A stretch of 6,737 nt of DNA from an uncultured Flavobacteriales bacterium (GTDB lineage: Bacteria > Bacteroidota > Bacteroidia > Palsa-965), in assembly GCA_946478675.1 (NCBI GenBank), contig CAMLEF010000259.1, positions 1-6,737 on the forward strand, read 5' to 3'. A program made the translations under genes and the position numbers. Shown here in pieces: positions 1 to 6,049 of this stretch. Under the pieces are notes generated by a model. It did not search any database, was not told the DNA's origin, and was given only the letters and a program-made list of their open reading frames with translations. Within the stretch, counting starts at the first letter, position 1, and each line of letters opens with the position of its first letter.

Positions 1-1
1 T

Positions 2-517
2 GTTCCGGGCGCGGGACTGGTCATGCGAAAGCGTGCGTATCTCGGGTTGCTCAAGAAAAAATTCAGCTTCATTTGTTCGGATCGGAAAGGAAATAAATTG
101 TCATCGGGCGGCGATACGGAGCTGTGCCTGGCGCTGGTGCTGGCTGGAGGACGCGTTTATTATTCGTCGCAATTGAAGCTCGGGCATTTTATCCCGTCGG
201 GACGCACCACATGGCCGTATATCTGCCGGTTGATCGCAGCCATCGGTGCGTCGGGCGTTATCCTCGATATCTACAAACGTGCGATCAGCGGAGTCCGCAA
301 CGACCGCAGCGTGCTGTGGAAAAATGTACGCACGAGCGCGAAGTATGTGCTCAACCCGCTGCAGATCCGTCATTATAAACAGACGAAAGCCACCGGGAAC
401 AAGCACCAGCTCAACTTTGAAATTTCGCAGGAAACGCTTCGTCAATCCTTGCAGCTGCTGCTGAAGCCGGGCTATTTCAGCCGGATCAAAAATCAGATCG
501 CCCGTATCCGGAAATGA
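2..517 (+). CDS. Family 2 glycosyltransferase, C-terminal fragment (5' end outside window)
   Basis: The reading frame is open from the window edge (base 2) to TGA at 515-517, so this is the last 171 residues of a longer protein. The ATG at 23 is internal, because the preceding codons encode a continuation of the fold (VPGAGLV, then MRKRAYL). Visible landmarks are the GAG-x-V-x-RK-x-x-Y segment that follows the DxD region in many GT-A family 2 enzymes, and LSSGGDTELCLAL, where the acidic D-x-E is the usual acceptor/base motif. After it comes YYSSQLKLGHFIPSGRTTW, typical of the end of this glycosyltransferase type. The nucleotide-sugar-binding N-terminal half is missing, so donor and acceptor cannot be guessed. 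A role in transferring a sugar to a lipid-linked glycan at the cytoplasmic face is inferred from family and context. The next gene starts 57 bases downstream on the same strand. Confidence 0.85.
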   Translation, partial: VPGAGLVMRKRAYLGLLKKKFSFICSDRKGNKLSSGGDTELCLALVLAGGRVYYSSQLKLGHFIPSGRTTWPYICRLIAAIGASGVILDIYKRAISGVRNDRSVLWKNVRTSAKYVLNPLQIRHYKQTKATGNKHQLNFEISQETLRQSLQLLLKPGYFSRIKNQIARIRK

Positions 518-574
518 TCACGGGGAGAATGAGTAATTTTAGCGAAGCGGTTTTTTCCAGCACGCTTTATTGGT

Positions 575-1618
575 ATGAACGGACTTCTTCAGAATGGTTT
601 TCCGCCTCCGCCTCCGGGACGAACCGGCTGGCCGTGGACGGAAGAATGTGAAGCGCCGTCCGATGCAACCGGCCTGTCGAAAATAACGATCGTGACGGCA
701 AGCTTTAACCAGGGCGCGTTCATCGAAGAAACGATCCGCTCGGTAGTGCTGCAGAATTATCCGAATCTCGAATACATTATCATCGATGGCGGCAGCACGG
801 ATGAAACGGTTTCGGTCATTCGTAAATACGAGCGCTATCTCACGGCGTGGATCAGCGAAAAAGATAAAGGACAAAGCGACGCCATCAACAAAGGCATTCG
901 TCGCGCGACGGGCGATATTTTCAACTGGCTGAATTCGGACGATCTGCTGGCGAAAGATGCTTTGCGCACGGTGGCCGGTTTGTTGCAGGATGAGACCAAA
1001 GACGTGGCCTGCTGCCGCGTGCACAATTTCGGTGAACGCGACGTGATCACTGAGCCGTCCTCCTGTTTCAGCGTGAAAAACGACCAGGCGCTGAAGCCGA
1101 ACATCAACCAGCCGGGCACGTTTTTTCGAATGCGCGTGATCCACGGGCTCGGTCCGCTGGAGCAGGAATTGCATTATTGCATGGACCTCGAGTGGTGGAT
1201 CCGCTACCTGTTGCGCCACGATATTGATCGGGTGGTCGTCTCCGATGAAGTGGTCGCCCGTTTCCGTGAGCACGACACTTCCAAAACCGGCAGTCAGTCG
1301 TTGCGTTTCATCACCGACAAGCTCAACCTGTTCAGCGCGATCCTGGCGAAAAAAGAAGCGTTGTTTCGTCCGCTGGGCGATTACCGGTTCCCCGATGATC
1401 TTTCGCACGTGCCGCTGGCATTCCTTCAAAAACTTTTTTCCCCGACTTTTTATGACAGCGCTGTGATCGCTTACGGGAAAAGGGAAATGGCCCGCGTCCG
1501 TGAGCTGTTGTCGTACGTCGATCGCGATGCACTACCGGAATCACTGCGCGTTAATTTCGACCGGATGAAATTCCGCGCGCGGTTTTTTCCACGTTTCCTT
1601 TTTCACCTGAAAGGCTGA
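575..1618 (+). CDS. Family 2 glycosyltransferase with proline-rich N-terminal leader
   Basis: This 347-residue protein is a GT-A fold, family 2 glycosyltransferase. Residues 10-22 read PPPPPGRTGWPWTEE-like, a leader I recall from related glycosyltransferases. The catalytic domain starts near residue 36 with ITIVTASFNQG. It continues with IIIDGGSTDET (68-78), the DKGQSDAINKG segment (97-107), the DxD-type metal/nucleotide motif NSDD (120-123), QPGTFFR (179-185) and the acidic MDLEWWIR (203-210). Residues 250-347 form a C-terminal extension of unknown role. The length is ordinary for the family. ATG 575 is the first start in this frame after the in-frame stop at 530-532; no Shine-Dalgarno is visible, as usual in Bacteroidota. 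Its stop shares one base with the next start (TGATG at 1616-1620), suggesting coupling. Donor, acceptor and linkage cannot be read from the sequence. Confidence 0.93.
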   Translation: MNGLLQNGFPPPPPGRTGWPWTEECEAPSDATGLSKITIVTASFNQGAFIEETIRSVVLQNYPNLEYIIIDGGSTDETVSVIRKYERYLTAWISEKDKGQSDAINKGIRRATGDIFNWLNSDDLLAKDALRTVAGLLQDETKDVACCRVHNFGERDVITEPSSCFSVKNDQALKPNINQPGTFFRMRVIHGLGPLEQELHYCMDLEWWIRYLLRHDIDRVVVSDEVVARFREHDTSKTGSQSLRFITDKLNLFSAILAKKEALFRPLGDYRFPDDLSHVPLAFLQKLFSPTFYDSAVIAYGKREMARVRELLSYVDRDALPESLRVNFDRMKFRARFFPRFLFHLKG

Positions 1619-2823
1619 TGACTGCTTCCCGCCTGCATATTCTGCTGGTGCCTGCGTGGTATCCTTCTGCAACGAATACGAATGGCGTGTTCGTCAAAGA
1701 TCAGGGTGAAGCATTGGTCAATGCCGGTCATAAAGTCGCCGTGCTCGTCGTAAATTATTTTTCGTTCGGCGCGTGGTTTCGGAAATGGCTGAACGGCGGC
1801 TTTACTGCTTACGATCAAAGCCGCCTCGTGTCGCTGATCGAGGTCAATTGCGTTTTCATCCGGCCATTGCGTTTCGTGAAAGACAAGAACCGTTACATGC
1901 AGGAGACGGTTGCCGCGAAGGTGTTGCGCCGCATGAAACGTTACGCTGCTGTTGCCGGAACGCCGGATGTGCTGCATCACCATTGCCTTTCCGATAACGC
2001 TTTTCTTACTGAACGGTTGTCGCGCCTGTGGAACCGGCCCTACTTATTGACGGAACATTCGCCGTACCGCACCGATGCCGAACTGAACAAGTTCAATCCG
2101 TTCGAAACATTTGCCGATCGTGAACGGTTTGTGAAGAACGCCGCGCTCCGAATTGCCGTTTCAAGGTATTGGGCGAACTTTTACGAAGCGATTTATAACG
2201 CGCCGTACACGGTGATCCCGAATATGGTCGACCGGATTTTCGATGGACCGGTGACGGCGCAGAAAAACGAAGCATTTACTTTTTGCTGCGTGGCCTTTCT
2301 CGACAAGCACAAAAACCAATCGGGGTTGCTCAAGGCATTCGCGATGAAATTCAAAGGACGTGCGGACGTGCGCCTGGAGCTGGTCGGCAACGGGCCCGCG
2401 GAAAACGAGTTGAAAACGCTGACGGAGCAGGAAGGTATTTCCGGGCAGGTGATCTTCCACGGGAAATTGCCACGGGAAAAAGTGGTAGAGGTACTGGATC
2501 ATTCGCACGTGGCGGTGCTCGCTTCGTTTGCAGAAACATTCGGTATTGCGCTGGTGGAAGCGATGTTCCGCGGTTTGCCGGTGGTGACCACTGCGTGCGG
2601 CGGCCCGGAAGAATTTGTGCAGCCGGACAACGGTCTTATTGCCGCAAATCGCAACACTGCCGATCTTGCGGAAAAGCTGGAACAGGTTTTTCGCAACTAC
2701 AAACACTATGATCCGTTACAGATCGCTGCTGCGGCCAGGGGAAAATTTTCCGGCGCTTCACTGGTAAAACGGCTGGAAGAGGAATACTATTCTGCGAAGA
2801 AGTCGCACCTGCGCTTTTCGTAA
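1618..2823 (+). CDS. Family 4 (GT-B) glycosyltransferase
   Basis: This 401-residue protein has the two-domain GT-B layout of retaining family 4 glycosyltransferases. The N-terminal acceptor domain opens with HILLVPAWYPS and NGVFVKDQGEAL (22-33), the usual beginning of this group; TEHSPY is at 145-150. The C-terminal donor domain runs from about residue 198 (TVIPNMVD). It shows DKHKNQSGLLKAF (229-241), LELVGNGPAENEL (253-265), HGKLPREKV (281-289) and the EX7E motif ETFGIALVE (306-314), whose acidic residues contact the donor sugar in the family. TACGGPEEFV (325-334) follows and binds donor phosphate in homologues. Length and motif order are complete. ATG 1618 overlaps the upstream stop by one base, and a weak purine run, AAAGG, lies just before it. 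It probably adds one sugar of the repeat unit in the cytoplasm; specificity is not predictable. Confidence 0.94.
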   Translation: MTASRLHILLVPAWYPSATNTNGVFVKDQGEALVNAGHKVAVLVVNYFSFGAWFRKWLNGGFTAYDQSRLVSLIEVNCVFIRPLRFVKDKNRYMQETVAAKVLRRMKRYAAVAGTPDVLHHHCLSDNAFLTERLSRLWNRPYLLTEHSPYRTDAELNKFNPFETFADRERFVKNAALRIAVSRYWANFYEAIYNAPYTVIPNMVDRIFDGPVTAQKNEAFTFCCVAFLDKHKNQSGLLKAFAMKFKGRADVRLELVGNGPAENELKTLTEQEGISGQVIFHGKLPREKVVEVLDHSHVAVLASFAETFGIALVEAMFRGLPVVTTACGGPEEFVQPDNGLIAANRNTADLAEKLEQVFRNYKHYDPLQIAAAARGKFSGASLVKRLEEEYYSAKKSHLRFS

Positions 2824-2828
2824 ATTTG
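2821..2828 (+). promoter_or_regulatory. Candidate Bacteroidota -7 element TAAATTTG
   Basis: TAAATTTG matches the Bacteroidota -7 consensus TAnnTTTG and ends 10 bases before ATG 2839. Its first three bases are also the stop codon of the upstream glycosyltransferase. No TTG-type -33 element is visible at the right distance, so this would be a half-site. It could be an internal promoter for the second half of the cluster, giving a leader of only a few bases, or an AT-rich translation-initiation context. Confidence 0.4.
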
Positions 2829-2838
2829 CTCCACACGT

Positions 2839-3840
2839 ATGCCCATCGATCCGCATTCCGAACCGGCTGAAGCGTATTGCCTCCCCGGCGATTCCACCGA
2901 AGTGTGGAAAGGCCTGCGTGGATTGAATTTATTCGGGCGCGCACATTTTGCCCTGATCGTCTGGCGTTCCTACCGGAAGCTGAACCGTTTTTACCGGCGT
3001 GCGCTCAAAGAGAAAGAGTGCTATTACGGTCCGTTCAAAGGAGAGTTCGGGCATTTCCTGCTGCATAATCTTCCTTTTCTCGCGCATCTTCATCAGCAAG
3101 GCGTGAAGATCCGTTACTGCGGCATGCAGCTGCACGAGGCCTTCCTGAAAGACGAAAAAGGCGAATCGCTGGTGAGCGAATGGTTTCCGCTGCGCGACTT
3201 TTTCGCGGAAAAACGGCCGCTGGCGAATTCGGTAGTTCCTCCGGACGATGTGCTTGCGGAAATAGAGAAGTTCCGCGCGGCAGCACAGGCCTCAGGAAAA
3301 CCGTTTCTCGATCTTACGGATGATAATTTATACTGGTACGTTTTCCGCAACTGGCAGCTGAACGGTCGCCAGCAGCGAATTGATTTCAGGAAAGTATATC
3401 CCGTTACAAAAAGCAAAGCGATCACGATCTTCCCGCGAAAAAAAGGCGGAGCCGTCACACCCAACAACGGCGGACCGTGGGACTACATGGAAATTGCCCG
3501 CGCAGTTGCGCCTTATGTCGATGAAGTTTTCTTTACAGGACATCCTTCCATGTCGGCAGAAGTGAAGGAAGAAGGCAACATCCGCCTGCGTTTGTCGGAA
3601 AGTAATGAAGAAGTCATCCGCACCTGCCTCGAATCGGAGCTGATCATTACGCAACATTCCGGCGCGGTGCACATGGGTGGCTACACTGCTTCCGGCGTGC
3701 TCATTATTTTCAACGGAAAACCGCCGATCAAAGGGCTCGCCGATACCTTACGGTTCCGGAAGAATTTGTCGGATGCACCATTGGCTTTTGCTTTCGATAA
3801 AGAGGGGATCGTTTCATTTGTCCGTAAAAAATTCCAATGA
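2839..3840 (+). CDS. Uncharacterised polysaccharide-cluster protein, possible GT-B glycosyltransferase
   Basis: I do not recognise this 333-residue protein as a named family. It has no signal peptide or clear membrane segment, so it is probably cytoplasmic. Residues 63-81 (YGPFKGEFGHFLLHNLPFL) and 91-104 (IRYCGMQLHEAFLK) look like a conserved, motif-rich core. The second half looks Rossmann-like. It has a strand, ITIFPRKKG (195-203), a glycine/asparagine-rich loop (208-213), DEVFFTGHPS (228-237), and LIITQHSGAVHMGGYTASGVLIIFNG (268-293). That last block resembles the donor-domain pattern of GT-B enzymes such as heptosyltransferases (family 9), where a small-residue/H loop precedes a hydrophobic strand ending in G. 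This similarity is by eye and weak. ATG 2839 is the first usable start, 15 bases after the upstream stop. The stop overlaps the next start in ATGA (3837-3840). Its position among transferases supports glycan transfer or modification, but the activity is unproven. Confidence 0.8.
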   Translation: MPIDPHSEPAEAYCLPGDSTEVWKGLRGLNLFGRAHFALIVWRSYRKLNRFYRRALKEKECYYGPFKGEFGHFLLHNLPFLAHLHQQGVKIRYCGMQLHEAFLKDEKGESLVSEWFPLRDFFAEKRPLANSVVPPDDVLAEIEKFRAAAQASGKPFLDLTDDNLYWYVFRNWQLNGRQQRIDFRKVYPVTKSKAITIFPRKKGGAVTPNNGGPWDYMEIARAVAPYVDEVFFTGHPSMSAEVKEEGNIRLRLSESNEEVIRTCLESELIITQHSGAVHMGGYTASGVLIIFNGKPPIKGLADTLRFRKNLSDAPLAFAFDKEGIVSFVRKKFQ

Positions 3841-4646
3841 AACGTTTTCTCTTCGTCATATCGCTTACACCTGAAAAGTTGCTGTCGCCTTTCCGTGCCG
3901 ATCTTGCTGCGATCAGCCTTGATTCGTTGCGGCAGCAGACAAGCTCCGACTGGTCGGCTGTGCTGCTGGGAGAGCACAACCGCGACGACGGCGACTTTCA
4001 TTACATGGATCTCGGCGGTGTACGCAAGGAGCAGAAGCTGCATCATTTTGCGGATTGGCTGATGAAGCAGCAGCAACAACCGGAGTACATCATCCGTTTC
4101 GATGACGATGACCTGTTTCATCCGCAGGCATTGCAGCAGGTAAGCGCGCTGGATTTCGATTGTTACGCCGACCGCCGTCATTGGTTTTACGACAGCTCTT
4201 CGGGACGCTGCGCCTCGCAGGAACGGAGCTGGCTGCCGAATACGGTCATCCACCGCACCGCACACGCGATGGCTGCGTACGGCAAGTACCACGAGCGTTT
4301 CCCGTTCAACGACCGCTTGCCGGTGTTGCTGGAGAACGATCACAGCGTGGCGTGGCATGCGTATTACAAAGACAAAAACGTGCTGTCGCCTGCAGAGGGG
4401 CATCCGCTTTACCTGCGTATTCTTTCGCCGCAATCGATCACGTCGGAAGCCAATCGCGATTATAAAAACTACCTCACAAAATTCGGCGACTGGCGGGAAC
4501 GCATTCCTGGCGAATATCAAAGCTGCACCGATCGTATTGCAGAAAGCTGGATCCGTCATTATGGAAAACACCGCCGCTATTTCTTTTCGCCCTTCCGCTA
4601 CTGGCGCTACAAACTTTCCGGCGCGATAGGGAAATTGGGCAACTAA
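3837..4646 (+). CDS. Divergent GT-A type glycosyltransferase
   Basis: This 269-residue protein begins with a hydrophobic strand (MKRFLFVISLTP), then SLDSLRQQTSSDWSAVLLGE (28-46), which matches the first Rossmann unit of GT-A enzymes. The key motif is YIIRFDDDDLFHPQAL (84-99), an acidic DxD cluster in the expected place for binding the metal and nucleotide-sugar. RSWLPNTVIHRTAHAMA (130-146) and LLENDHSVAWHAYY (164-177) fit the later acceptor region; END at 166-168 may be the catalytic acidic motif. YLRILSPQSITS (192-203) resembles the end of small family 2-like transferases. The C-terminus is basic and aromatic (HRRYFFSPFRYWRYK), possibly for membrane contact. It lacks the classic N-terminal SxxN-x-G signature of gene 575-1618, so I call it divergent. 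It overlaps the upstream gene by four bases (ATGA), which suggests coupled translation. Substrates are unknown. Confidence 0.82.
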   Translation: MKRFLFVISLTPEKLLSPFRADLAAISLDSLRQQTSSDWSAVLLGEHNRDDGDFHYMDLGGVRKEQKLHHFADWLMKQQQQPEYIIRFDDDDLFHPQALQQVSALDFDCYADRRHWFYDSSSGRCASQERSWLPNTVIHRTAHAMAAYGKYHERFPFNDRLPVLLENDHSVAWHAYYKDKNVLSPAEGHPLYLRILSPQSITSEANRDYKNYLTKFGDWRERIPGEYQSCTDRIAESWIRHYGKHRRYFFSPFRYWRYKLSGAIGKLGN

Positions 4647-4649
4647 AGT

Positions 4650-4657
4650 TAAATTTG
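4650..4657 (+). promoter_or_regulatory. Second TAAATTTG candidate -7 element
   Basis: This is an identical copy of the octamer at 2821-2828, lying in the 13-base gap before the kinase gene. It ends two bases before ATG 4660. If it is a real -7 element, transcription would begin within or just past the start codon, implying a leaderless message or use of the second ATG (4663). The only nearby TTG (4635-4637) is 12 bases upstream, too close for the usual -33 spacing of about 20. Confidence 0.35.
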
Positions 4658-4659
4658 TC

Positions 4660-5553
4660 ATGATGCATAATTCTCTGAGAAGTCAGGTAGGGGATTTTAT
4701 TTCCCGGGTGGCAGGACTTCGCGTCGCTGTTATCGGCGAAACCATTATTGATGAATTTATCGAGGTCGTTTACGAAGGTCATTCGATGAAATCCTTTTGC
4801 CCGGTTTTTCGGCTGGACGAAAGAAATCCGAAACTGGTGCAGCAGGGTGGAGCGGCGGCCATCGCAGGACATCTTCGCGATTTTGTGAAGCACGTCGAGT
4901 TGATTTCCAACACAAACAACGAGATCGTCAAGACGCGTTATATCGACGCTTTCGACAAAAAAAAGCACGTCGAGATCAATCGTTTTGATAATAAAAATTT
5001 TCCCGCACTGACGATCGATACGAAAGATTACGACGTGGTGATCGTGGCGGATTTCGGGCATGGCTTCTGCAGTAAGCTGACGATCAATGACGGTTTTCAC
5101 CTGATGTGCCAGACGAACTCGAACAATTTCGGTTTCAACCGGGTGTCGAAATGGAAAAAGCTGCGCAAGAAAAGTGTCACGCTCGATTTACGTGAAGCGA
5201 GCCTGCAGATGAACCGTTCCATTGCGGGCGGCGCCGATCCGGATATTCTCGAGCTCTACGGTTACGAGCTCAATACCGATCACATGTTCGTGACGCTGGG
5301 CAGCAACGGTTCGCTGTTCACCGATGGAAAGAAGATCGTTCGCCAGCCTTCTTACAAAAGCCGGATCGTCGACACGATCGGCGCGGGTGATACGTATTAT
5401 TCATTCTGCTGCCTGTTGTCGCATCTCGGCGGAACCATCCAGGATATTGCAGTGCCTTCCCTTGCGGCCAGTCTTTCCACCACGTGGCTGTGCAATGAAC
5501 GCTCGGTCACACGCGAATCTCTCTTAAGCTATGCAGATCAACTCGTACATTAA
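4660..5553 (+). CDS. PfkB-family sugar kinase, heptose-7-phosphate kinase (HldA/RfaE1) type
   Basis: This 297-residue protein is a ribokinase/PfkB-fold kinase. RVAVIGETIIDEF (21-33) supplies the N-terminal substrate-site strand. QQGGAAAIAGHL (61-72) is the GG switch region. TRYIDAFDKKKHVEINRFD (92-110), VVIVADFGHGF (126-136) and QTNSNNFGFN (151-160) match the subgroup of RfaE-like kinases. TLGSNGSLF (212-220) and DTIGAGDTYYSF (238-249) form the ATP/anion-hole end, with D244 as the expected catalytic base. The family role suggests phosphorylation of heptose 7-phosphate or a similar sugar phosphate at C1. It lacks the fused nucleotidyltransferase domain of bifunctional HldE and is slightly short for the subgroup, apparently between ELIS (80-83) and the TRYID strand. 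Two start codons are adjacent (4660, 4663); either leaves the fold intact. The 3' end overlaps the isomerase gene by 23 bases. An A8 tract lies at 4957-4964. Confidence 0.88.
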   Translation: MMHNSLRSQVGDFISRVAGLRVAVIGETIIDEFIEVVYEGHSMKSFCPVFRLDERNPKLVQQGGAAAIAGHLRDFVKHVELISNTNNEIVKTRYIDAFDKKKHVEINRFDNKNFPALTIDTKDYDVVIVADFGHGFCSKLTINDGFHLMCQTNSNNFGFNRVSKWKKLRKKSVTLDLREASLQMNRSIAGGADPDILELYGYELNTDHMFVTLGSNGSLFTDGKKIVRQPSYKSRIVDTIGAGDTYYSFCCLLSHLGGTIQDIAVPSLAASLSTTWLCNERSVTRESLLSYADQLVH

Positions 5554-6049
5554 GTATTTCGATCTCTTTTTCCGCGACCCGGAAATGAGCCGCAGGATCG
5601 AAGAAGCCGTGACGCTGGTGCGCGGGGTGAAACGTATTTTTTTTCTCGGCAACGGCGGCTCCAACGCGATTTGCTCGCACATGATGGAGGATTATGGGAA
5701 GATCGGCGGTTTCCGCACGTTCACGTTTTCCGACCCAGCATTGATCACCTGCTACGCGAATGATTACGGTTACGAGAATGCGATGATGGAATGGCTGAAG
5801 CTTCATCTCGACGCGGGCGACCTGCTCATCGCCGTCAGCAGTTCCGGCGAATCGAAAAATATTGTCAATGCCGCGCGTTTTGCAAGCGGGAACGGTGCGA
5901 AGCTCATCACGCTGACCGGTTTCAAAGAAGGAAATACGCTCAGCACGACCGGCGACATCAATTTCCAGTTGCCGGTGAGCAATTACGGCATCGTGGAATG
6001 CTACCACCAGGTCATTCTTCACATCATTCTCGATTCCCTGCATGGCTGA
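5531..6049 (+). CDS. SIS-domain sugar-phosphate isomerase, GmhA-like
   Basis: This 172-residue protein is a compact single SIS domain of the phosphoheptose isomerase type. In that family GmhA converts sedoheptulose 7-phosphate to D-glycero-D-manno-heptose 7-phosphate. Visible landmarks are FFLGNGGSNAICSH (37-50), FSDPALITCYANDYGYE (66-82), the phosphate-binding AVSSSGESKNIVNA (101-114), ITLTGF (126-131) and the C-terminal helix VECYHQVILHIIL (155-167). Against the E. coli enzyme as I remember it, the metal ligands H61, E65, Q172 and H180 would correspond to H50, D54, E156 and H164. Two ligands would then be changed conservatively and the substrate may differ from sedoheptulose 7-phosphate. 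The protein is shorter than GmhA (about 190 residues), mainly at the N-terminus. ATG 5531 is inside the end of the kinase gene; no Shine-Dalgarno is visible. It overlaps the next gene by eight bases. Confidence 0.88.
   Translation: MQINSYIKYFDLFFRDPEMSRRIEEAVTLVRGVKRIFFLGNGGSNAICSHMMEDYGKIGGFRTFTFSDPALITCYANDYGYENAMMEWLKLHLDAGDLLIAVSSSGESKNIVNAARFASGNGAKLITLTGFKEGNTLSTTGDINFQLPVSNYGIVECYHQVILHIILDSLHG

Noticed and set aside
534..541. TAATTTTA in the gap before the 575 gene, resembling the -7 element
   Set aside because: It lacks the final G of TAnnTTTG and has no visible -33 partner. In an AT-rich gap such a near-match is expected by chance.
545..567. Inverted repeat AAGCG/CGCTT in the gap after the first gene, with a T6 run in the loop
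   Set aside because: The stem is only five pairs with a 13-base loop and no T-tract after it, so it is not a convincing terminator.
529..651. Small plus-strand open frame of 40 codons with a GGGGAGA run next to its ATG
   Set aside because: Most of it overlaps the start of the 575-1618 gene in another frame. The purine run is directly against the ATG, and the product has no recognisable feature.
539..1429. Long open frame on the minus strand (296 codons)
   Set aside because: It is fully antisense to a well-supported family 2 glycosyltransferase and shows no fold-like pattern, so it is a shadow.
2161..2706. Minus-strand open frame (181 codons)
   Set aside because: It is antisense to the donor domain of the family 4 glycosyltransferase, with no domain signature.
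3681..4661. Long open frame on the minus strand (326 codons)
   Set aside because: It lies opposite two genes with clear protein motifs and conserved spacing. Its translation is rich in R, H and Q with no recognisable domain, as expected of a codon-bias shadow.
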